This document shows positions 51,638 through 57,082 of a DNA stretch of 57,082 nucleotides, piece by piece. The notes under the pieces were generated by a model that ran no database searches, was not told where the DNA came from, and saw only the letters and a program-made list of their open reading frames with translations. The position numbers and the translations under genes are program-made. Position 1 is the stretch's first letter; the number at the start of each line of letters is the position of its first letter. The stretch lies in assembly GCF_001270265.1 (NCBI RefSeq), contig NZ_LGAP01000037.1, forward strand, positions 1-57,082, written 5' to 3'. Origin of the DNA: Ensifer adhaerens (GTDB taxonomy: Bacteria; Pseudomonadota; Alphaproteobacteria; Rhizobiales; Rhizobiaceae).

Positions 51638-51801
51638 GGCGCGCGTGCGCCCTGGCAGCGGCGCGCCGTCACTCTACCTCTGATTTACTCGGTGTTTTCT
51701 TGGCGTTGCCAAAATGCCGCCGCGCGACCACACTGAAGGCATGCTGGAATCACTCCGGATGCACGGGGTTGATGCATGAAGGCCGATTGAGGGGATCGAT
51801 C

Positions 51802-52602
51802 ATGCGACATGCCGGATTGAAATACGCTGCAGCCTTGTCCGCAATCTTCGCGACGACAGCGCAGGCACAGGACTCGAACCAGGAACTGGCCAAGAAGCTG
51901 GCGAACCCGATCGCCTCGATGATCAGCGTTCCCTTCCAGTTCAACTATGACCGCGGCTACGGACCGAACGACGGCAACAAGTCCACGCTCAACATCCAGC
52001 CGGTCATTCCCTTCTCGCTGAACGCGGACTGGAATATCATTTCGCGAACCATCGTGCCGGTGACCTCGCAGAACGACATTGCCGGCCCGAGCGGCTCGCA
52101 ATTCGGCCTCGGCGACACGCTGCAGAGCTTCTTCTTCTCGCCGGCCAAGCCGACGGAAAGCGGCATCATCTGGGGTGTCGGCCCGGCCTTCCTGATCCCG
52201 ACCGCGACCGACGATCTGCTCGGCGGTGAAAAATGGGGCATCGGCCCGACCGTCGTCGTGCTCAAACAGGAGGGCGAATGGACCTATGGTGCGCTCGCCA
52301 ACCATATCTGGTCGTTTGCCGGCAGCGACGAGCGCAACGACATCAGCTCCACCTTCCTGCAGCCGTTCCTGTCCTACACCACCAAGGATGCCTGGACCTT
52401 CACGCTCAACACCGAATCCACCTATGACTGGGAGGCCGACGAGTGGAGCGTCCCGATCAACTTCAACATCTCCAAGCTGTTCACCATCGACAAACAGCCG
52501 ATCAGCTTTGGCGCCGGCCTGCGCTATTGGGCGGCAGCGCCCGACAACGGCCCCGAAGGCCTGGGCTTCCGGATGACCCTCACCTTCCTGTTTCCGCAAT
52601 GA
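51802..52602 (+). CDS. Putative outer-membrane beta-barrel (transporter-like) protein
   Basis: 266 residues. The signal peptide (MRHAGLKYAAALSAIFATTA ending QAQ) precedes a mature protein of alternating strands: SVPFQFNYDRGYGPNDGNKS, LNIQPVIPFSLNADWNIISR, and the final strand GFRMTLTFLFPQ ends in an aromatic-like residue pattern of barrels. It resembles the transporter/MetA-pathway-of-phenol-type outer-membrane family. GAGGGG lies 9 bases before the ATG at 51802. Substrate unknown. Confidence 0.75.
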   Translation: MRHAGLKYAAALSAIFATTAQAQDSNQELAKKLANPIASMISVPFQFNYDRGYGPNDGNKSTLNIQPVIPFSLNADWNIISRTIVPVTSQNDIAGPSGSQFGLGDTLQSFFFSPAKPTESGIIWGVGPAFLIPTATDDLLGGEKWGIGPTVVVLKQEGEWTYGALANHIWSFAGSDERNDISSTFLQPFLSYTTKDAWTFTLNTESTYDWEADEWSVPINFNISKLFTIDKQPISFGAGLRYWAAAPDNGPEGLGFRMTLTFLFPQ

Positions 52603-52610
52603 CAGCCGTC

Positions 52611-52713
52611 TACAACGCCGCGCGTCTTATCAGACGTGCAAAGGTCGCTGTAGCACTTTGAAGTGCTGCATGTTTTTGTCCTTAAATCGCATACGATTTA
52701 AGGAAACATGCAG
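52611..52713. repeat. TGCATGTTT-type palindromic repeat (inverted)
   Basis: Inverse copy of 47039: CTACAACGCCGCGCGTCTTA, GTAGCACTTTGAAGTGCTGC, then CCTTAAATCGCATACGATTT with AAGGAAACATGCA. It separates the convergent barrel and cax genes and may be their shared terminator. Confidence 0.8.
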
Positions 52714-52741
52714 TCGTGTCGGCATGCGTGCCTGCGCGAAC

Positions 52742-53842
52742 TCACAGAAGTTTGGGTGGCAGCAGATAGAGTGTCATGGCGAAGATCAGATAAACCATCA
52801 GCATCAGCACGCCCACAAACCACGCGGAGCGACCGCTGTTCGTGACGATGATCGCCGTCATTGTGGCGACGAGCACCATGACGACCGCACCCGGCCAAAA
52901 CTGCAGGTCCATCGGCGCGGGACCGACAACGTAACTCAAAAGCACGAGAACCGGGGCGACGAAAAGGGCTATCTGGGCCGCACTACCCAGCGCAATGCCG
53001 ACGCTCAAGTCCAATCGATTTTTGCGCGCACCGGAAAACGCCGAAGTCATTTCTGCGGCTGCCCCTACCAGCGCGACAACGATGAAACCCACAAATGCGG
53101 GCGTCATTCCGAATGTGACGGCGGCCTGCTGCACCGATTCGACGAACACTTCGCTGACCAACGCGACCATGACCGTCACGGCAGCCAGCGTTGCAAGGGC
53201 AACACTCAACGGCCAAGGAGCCTCGTCCGATGTGGCAGCGTGCTCTACACTGCCGAAGAATTCGCGATGGCTCTTCAGAGAGAAGAAAAGCCCCAACCCG
53301 TAGGCGATGATCAGAAGGATCGCCAGACCGAGACTAAGCTCCTGCATGAAATCCGGTGCCGCCGCGAGACTATCAGCCTCGGCCATCGCCGAGGGTACGA
53401 TCAGTGCGATCGTTGCCAGGAACAGCATGCTCGTTTGTAGGCGAGCGCTGACGCGGTTGTAGTCCTGAACATGGTATTTCAGGCCACCGAGCAGGAATGA
53501 AGCACCCAACATGAAAAGCGTGTTGCAAACGATAGCGCCGGCCAATGAGGCCTTCACCAGCGTGTATTGACCAAGTCGCAAGGCGGCCAGCGCAATGATG
53601 AGTTCGGTCAGATTGCCGAGCGTCGCGTTGAGAAGGCTGCCAACCGTATCGCCCGTCCTGGCAGCGACGGCTTCGGTGGCATGGCTCAACAAGGTTGCCA
53701 ATGGAACGATCGCCAAGACCGAAAGCAGGAAAAGCAGCGTGTGCGCATCGGGTGCGGCGCTATGCGCCACAAGCACCAATGGCGCCAGGACCAAGAGCCA
53801 TAGGAGCGGAGTGTGCCGAATTTCTTTCCAAAGCTGGCTCAT
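52742..53842 (-). CDS. cax: Calcium/proton exchanger (Cax)
   Basis: A 366-residue CaCA-superfamily antiporter with 10-11 helices. The two inverted alpha repeats carry the ion-binding glutamates: SLLNATLGNLTELIIALAAL (about residues 69-88) and GFIVVALVGAAAEMTSAFSG (about 243-262). An acidic region between the halves is weak. It exchanges cytosolic Ca2+ (or another divalent cation) for H+. It is followed on the same strand, upstream, by a two-helix K+ channel gene 76 bases away, possibly co-transcribed. Confidence 0.9.
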   Translation of the reverse strand: MSQLWKEIRHTPLLWLLVLAPLVLVAHSAAPDAHTLLFLLSVLAIVPLATLLSHATEAVAARTGDTVGSLLNATLGNLTELIIALAALRLGQYTLVKASLAGAIVCNTLFMLGASFLLGGLKYHVQDYNRVSARLQTSMLFLATIALIVPSAMAEADSLAAAPDFMQELSLGLAILLIIAYGLGLFFSLKSHREFFGSVEHAATSDEAPWPLSVALATLAAVTVMVALVSEVFVESVQQAAVTFGMTPAFVGFIVVALVGAAAEMTSAFSGARKNRLDLSVGIALGSAAQIALFVAPVLVLLSYVVGPAPMDLQFWPGAVVMVLVATMTAIIVTNSGRSAWFVGVLMLMVYLIFAMTLYLLPPKLL

Positions 53843-53918
53843 GATACCCCCAAACTCATCGAGGCTTCTTGACCGGACTGCGGACGGCGACAGTGAACAA
53901 GGCTCCGTCTAGCGGCTC

Positions 53919-54257
53919 TCACTCTGTACGATCATCGGCTGTAGCATCGGCCGTGGCCCTCAGCGCCTGGACACTGACGGCTGCAACGAGACCAGTGAGC
54001 ACAATCCCGGTAAGACCGATCATGATGGCCAACACGCGCGAAGTAGCATGGCTCGGCACCAGATCGCCGTAGCCAATCGTGAGGCCGGTAACGAAGGTGA
54101 AATACAGGGTGTCGATCATCCGCCATCCCTCTATCCGCCCAATCAAGAGGCCGCCCCCAACCATGATGCAAAGAATGCCGGACAGGATTGGCCAGACAAC
54201 GCCAAGCTGTCGATAGAACTCGATAAAGAAGATCCGCCTTATGTGCTTAGACCCCAT
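53919..54257 (-). CDS. Two-helix potassium channel (ion channel) protein
   Basis: A 112-residue two-transmembrane K+ channel subunit. The pore helix and selectivity filter are TLYFTFVTGLTIGYGDLVPS, with TIGYGD at residues 60-65. Helix 1 is about 22-42 and helix 2 about 73-97. There is no RCK or other regulatory domain, so the tetramer would be a minimal pore. The start at 54257 (MGSKHIRR) is chosen on family length; the frame opens upstream at 54362. It lies upstream of cax in the same direction. Confidence 0.85.
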   Translation of the reverse strand: MGSKHIRRIFFIEFYRQLGVVWPILSGILCIMVGGGLLIGRIEGWRMIDTLYFTFVTGLTIGYGDLVPSHATSRVLAIMIGLTGIVLTGLVAAVSVQALRATADATADDRTE

Positions 54258-54453
54258 CGGACCCTGCCCGAGAAACGAAAGCCGGCTATCCCTACGATGA
54301 CCGTCTGAAAGACATTTCCAACGATGCCGACGACCGGATTGCCGCTGTAGTCCAAATTGCAATTTAGGGTGATCTAATGTGGATAAATGTCAACTCGGTA
54401 ACGGTAACGACCTATGGGTTCTGTCATCGAGATACGATCCCATCCGGCAGAGC

Positions 54454-55365
54454 TCACATTGCCTCGGTAGCACTCTCGATGCGCTGCCAGCCGTCATCGA
54501 GCTGGTTGCGAAACCAGGTCATCTGCCGCTTGGCATATTGGCGGGTTGCGGCAGAACCGGCCTCGATCACCTCGGCCTCGTCGATCTCACCGCGCAGGAG
54601 CGCCACAATCTGGCTGACGCCGATCGCCTTCATGACAGGCATGTCCTGATTGAGATTCAGCGCCAAGAGCGCGCGCACCTCGTCGATCGCCCCGCCTGAC
54701 AGCATCAAGCCGAAGCGGCGGTTGATGCGGTCGTGCAGCACCTTGCGATCCGGCAGCACCACCAGCTTTCGCGCCCGCTGCGGATCGATGATCTGGGGAC
54801 CGCTCTTCTGCTGGTAGACGCGGATCGACTGGCCGGTCGCCTCCACCACTTCAAGCGCGCGCACGATGCGCTGGCCGTCGCCGACCTTCAGCGCGCCTGC
54901 CGTCTGCGGATCGCGCACGGCGAGCTCGGCATGGAGCCCTTCCGGCCCCTCTTGCCTCAGCCGCTCACGCAGCCGGTCGCGAATGGCGGCCGGAACTTCG
55001 GGCATGTCGGCAAGCCCGCCGGTCAGCGCCTTGAAATAGAGCCCGGTGCCGCCGACGAAGACCGGCAGCCGACCGGCCTCGCGCAATGCGGCGACGAGCG
55101 CTTGCGCTTCGCGCAGCCACGCCCCGGTCGAATAGGCCTCGCCGGCCGGCACATGGCCGTAGAGACAGTGCTCGACACCGCCCATATCGGCCTCGTCGGG
55201 GCGCGCCGTCAGCACCCGCAATGTGTCGTAAACCTGCATGCTGTCGGCGTTGATGACCACGCCGCCATGCCGGAGCGCCAATTCGACCGCAAGCGCGGAC
55301 TTGCCGCTGGCGGTCGGCCCGGTTATCAGGATCGCGTCCGTATCGGTTTCAAGGTTGTTGTCCAT
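54454..55365 (-). CDS. miaA: tRNA dimethylallyltransferase
   Basis: A 303-residue enzyme that attaches dimethylallyl to adenosine 37 of UNN-reading tRNAs. The P-loop is GPTASGKSA (residues 16-24), followed by VINADSMQVYDTLRVLTARP, the diagnostic DMPxVP-type segment ADMPEVPA, the C-terminal IGVSQIVALLRGEI and RQYAKRQMTWFRNQ. Length as in the family. Its start codon overlaps that of serB on the other strand, so the miaA promoter must lie inside the serB coding region. Confidence 0.95.
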   Translation of the reverse strand: MDNNLETDTDAILITGPTASGKSALAVELALRHGGVVINADSMQVYDTLRVLTARPDEADMGGVEHCLYGHVPAGEAYSTGAWLREAQALVAALREAGRLPVFVGGTGLYFKALTGGLADMPEVPAAIRDRLRERLRQEGPEGLHAELAVRDPQTAGALKVGDGQRIVRALEVVEATGQSIRVYQQKSGPQIIDPQRARKLVVLPDRKVLHDRINRRFGLMLSGGAIDEVRALLALNLNQDMPVMKAIGVSQIVALLRGEIDEAEVIEAGSAATRQYAKRQMTWFRNQLDDGWQRIESATEAM

Positions 55366-56251
55366 GGCTCTCGTTGCCACGCTTATCGCCAATCCGTCAA
55401 ATCCTGTTCTGACGCCAGCGCTCGCGGAAGCCGCCGCTGACGCCGTCAAGGCATCCGGCCTCTATTGGCTCGCCGACGGCATCGCCTGCGACCTGGCGCT
55501 CACCGACGGCACAGATCCCTTTGCCGCCGAGGCGGCGCTGCGCGGCGCGCTCAACGGCACGCCCGTCGATGTCGCCGTCCAGGACGCCGACACCAGACGC
55601 AAGAAGCTTTTGATCGCCGACATGGATTCCACCATGATCGGCCAGGAATGCATCGACGAGCTTGCCGCCGAAGTCGGGCTCAAGGACAAGGTTGCCGCCA
55701 TTACGGCGCGCGCCATGAACGGCGAGATCGCCTTCGAGCCGGCGCTGATCGAGCGCGTCGCGCTGCTGAAGGGCCTGCCCTCGAGCGTCGTCGGCGATGT
55801 CATTGCCAGGCGCATCACGCTGACGCCGGGCGGCCCTGAGCTGATCGCCACCATGAAAGCGAAGGGCTACTACACCGCGCTCGTATCCGGCGGCTTCACC
55901 GTGTTTACCGGCCCGGTCGCAGACATGCTCGGTTTCCAGGAGAACCGCGCCAACACGCTGATCGAGAAGGACGGCACGCTGACCGGCGAGGTCGCAGAAC
56001 CGATCCTTGGCAAGCAGGCCAAGGTCGACGCGCTCATCGACATTGCCGGCCGGCTCGGTATCTCGACCGACGAAGCGCTTGCCGTCGGCGACGGCGCCAA
56101 TGATCTCGGCATGCTGCAACTGGCCGGCACCGGCGTCGCGCTGCACGCCAAGCCCGTGGTAGCCGAACAGGCGAAGGTGCGCATCGACCATGGCGACCTC
56201 ACGGCCCTTCTCTATCTGCAGGGCTATCGAAAGACCGATTTCATCAGATGA
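55364..56251 (+). CDS. serB: Phosphoserine phosphatase
   Basis: A 295-residue HAD phosphatase for the last step of serine synthesis. The nucleophile motif is ADMDSTM (Asp86, acid/base Asp88), motif II is ALVSGGFTVFT, motif III Lys is in LGKQAKVDAL, and motif IV is AVGDGANDLGML. A regulatory N-terminal region of about 80 residues precedes the catalytic domain. MALVATLIANPSNPVLTP is the family start. The ATG at 55364-55366 overlaps the miaA start codon (55365-55363). Its stop overlaps the next GNAT start (ATGA). Confidence 0.96.
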   Translation: MALVATLIANPSNPVLTPALAEAAADAVKASGLYWLADGIACDLALTDGTDPFAAEAALRGALNGTPVDVAVQDADTRRKKLLIADMDSTMIGQECIDELAAEVGLKDKVAAITARAMNGEIAFEPALIERVALLKGLPSSVVGDVIARRITLTPGGPELIATMKAKGYYTALVSGGFTVFTGPVADMLGFQENRANTLIEKDGTLTGEVAEPILGKQAKVDALIDIAGRLGISTDEALAVGDGANDLGMLQLAGTGVALHAKPVVAEQAKVRIDHGDLTALLYLQGYRKTDFIR

Positions 56252-56824
56252 TCGTTTCCGAGACCGAACGGCTGCGCATCCGCGCCTGGAAGGAAAGCGA
56301 CCGCGATCTCTTCTTCGAGATCAACAGCGATCCCAGGGTGATGGAGTTCTTCCCCCCATCGCCGCAGCCGGGAGGAATCCGACGCGCTGTTCGACCGCGT
56401 CGGGCGCGGCATTGCCGAAACCGGGTTCGGCTTCTTCGCGGTGGCGCTCAAGGCCGACGACCGGCCGATCGGCTTCTGCGGCCTCGCTTATACCGACCTT
56501 GACCCCTACCTGCCGAAAGGCACCGTCGAGATCGGCTGGCGGCTCGCCCACCCCTTCTGGGGCAAGGGCTATATCAGTGAGGCCGCGCGCGATCTGCTGC
56601 GCTACGGCTTCGAGGAGAAGGGCCTTTGCGAAATCGTCTCCTTCGCCATCCCCGAAAACACCCGCTCGACCGCCGTCATGGCCCGTCTCGGAATGTACCG
56701 GGACCCGGCGCGCGACTTCAACCACCCGCGCATTCCCGCCGACAAGCCACAGCTCGTTCGCCATGTGCTCTACGCGATGACCAGGGCGGACTTGCAGGCG
56801 CAGCGGGCCAAGGCCGGGGCGTGA
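56248..56824 (+). pseudogene. GNAT (RimJ/RimL-type) acetyltransferase with frameshift in a C-run
   Basis: The first frame reads MIVSETERLRIRAWKESDRD through PRVMEFFP, a RimJ/RimL-type GNAT start. At the C-run 56352-56357 the frame is lost. Removing one C restores HRRSREESDALFDRVGRGIA and runs into FGFFAVALKADDRPIGFCGL, then VEIGWRLAHPFWGKGYISEA (acetyl-CoA loop) to the stop at 56824. A homopolymer indel, either real or a sequencing error. If repaired, the protein is about 191 residues and translationally coupled to serB (ATGA overlap). Confidence 0.8.
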
Positions 56825-56873
56825 TCGCATCACAACGCCAATAAGTAACGCCTTGCGGCCGTCCGCTCTCCGG

Positions 56874-57082
56874 TCAGTCGCGCGGCACTCGCCCCTCATC
56901 CGCCTGCCGGCACCTTGTAACTTCCCTATCACCGCATTCGCAGGTGTAATGGACAATGCGGTAGCGGGCGAAAGACCGAAGCACCTTTGGGACAGCAAGC
57001 CCGTGGGAGAGCTTGGGTCCTCGCCCGCCGTTCCATCGAACCCGAACAGTCGCCAGGGCCGCTTGCGCAAGCGAAGCCCGAT
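56874..57082 (-). other. Possible 3' part of a gene running off the right edge
   Basis: One minus-strand frame is open from the window edge to a TGA at 56874. It reads GPKLSHGLAVPKVLRSFARY, then RIVHYTCECGDREVTRC, and crosses a fragment of the GCGGGGAGA repeat (56889-56917) near its end. The cysteine spacing suggests a metal-binding turn, but I recognise no family, and an open frame of this length in GC-rich DNA is weak evidence. Confidence 0.25.
56889..56917. repeat. Paired GCGGGGAGA repeat, fragment
   Basis: GCCCCTCATCCGCCTGCCGG matches the outer end of the left half of the repeat at 33252 and 42289, with a base missing; the hairpin parts are absent. Confidence 0.5.

Noticed and set aside
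52658-53440. A 260-codon plus-strand frame antisense to cax
   Set aside because: It begins in the repeat and then runs antisense to the cax gene, with low-complexity His/Arg/Asp composition. It is a shadow frame.
56920-57082. Possible structured RNA (riboswitch or RNase P-like) at the right edge
   Set aside because: Segments such as GGGCGAAAGACCG and GTGGGAGAGC suggested an RNA at first, but I could not assemble the conserved core of RNase P or a glycine riboswitch. A protein-coding reading on the minus strand is at least as good.

Overview
The window is GC-rich, densely coded chromosomal DNA from an alphaproteobacterium of the order Rhizobiales. An Ensifer/Sinorhizobium-like member of the Rhizobiaceae fits best. 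The reasons are the gene families (DUF2269, OhrR/Ohr, AbrB, HxlR/QorB), the ilvI-ilvH and miaA/serB genes, and many RIME-type and other palindromic intergenic repeats characteristic of rhizobial genomes. The genus is an inference. No tRNA, rRNA, CRISPR array, prophage or intact insertion sequence was seen.

Layout. 1-2000: two IS5-type transposase remnants flank a nucleoside-recognition (Gate) membrane protein and a small membrane protein. 2000-9200: single genes and pairs, including an FtrA-type regulator divergent from a rhodanese, a GNAT, a DUF1801 protein, a HlyD/small membrane protein pair, a methyltransferase and a type II NADH dehydrogenase. 9400-13130: a peroxide-defence cluster with a decayed histidine kinase, ohr copy 1, a DUF3095 cyclase-like gene, ohrR and ohr copy 2. 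13.5-24.4 kb: small metabolic genes (two dimeric alpha/beta-barrel-like proteins, Lrp/cysteine hydrolase, Asp/Glu racemase, a frameshifted VOC protein, an FAD monooxygenase, the qorR/qorB-like pair, a Bcr/CflA transporter, a histidine phosphatase, pdxJ). 24.8-33.1 kb: an orphan sensor-like protein, a MerR-LuxR composite regulator, a spermidine-synthase-like protein, a RecD-like helicase, an AbrB transporter and an ECF sigma/anti-sigma operon with a secreted-repeat protein. 33.4-35.1 kb: a cobalt-type nitrile hydratase operon. 35.4-42.3 kb: membrane proteins, an SDR-DoxX protein with DUF2269, a LysE exporter under a perfect palindrome, an MBL protein divergent from a LysR regulator, and an aldo/keto reductase. 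42.4-45 kb: ilvI-ilvH with a translated attenuator leader. 45.2-57 kb: a MATE pump, NAD-formate dehydrogenase, an SRPBCC protein with the scar of its ArsR repressor, a HerA-like ATPase, an outer-membrane protein, a Cax antiporter, a K+ channel, miaA/serB with overlapping start codons, and a frameshifted GNAT.

Most units are one to three genes long and separated by repeats. The clearest regulatory units are OhrR with two ohr promoters that share a CGATTAAATCG core, the ilvI leader peptide and attenuator, the ECF sigma/anti-sigma operon, and perfect palindromes at lysE, lysR, qorR/qorB and the lost ArsR. I found no convincing defence island or wholly new multi-gene system. The best candidates for new biology are the duplicated ohr locus with its DUF3095 gene, the repressor-deleted SRPBCC unit, the MerR-LuxR regulator, and the orphan palindrome at lysE.
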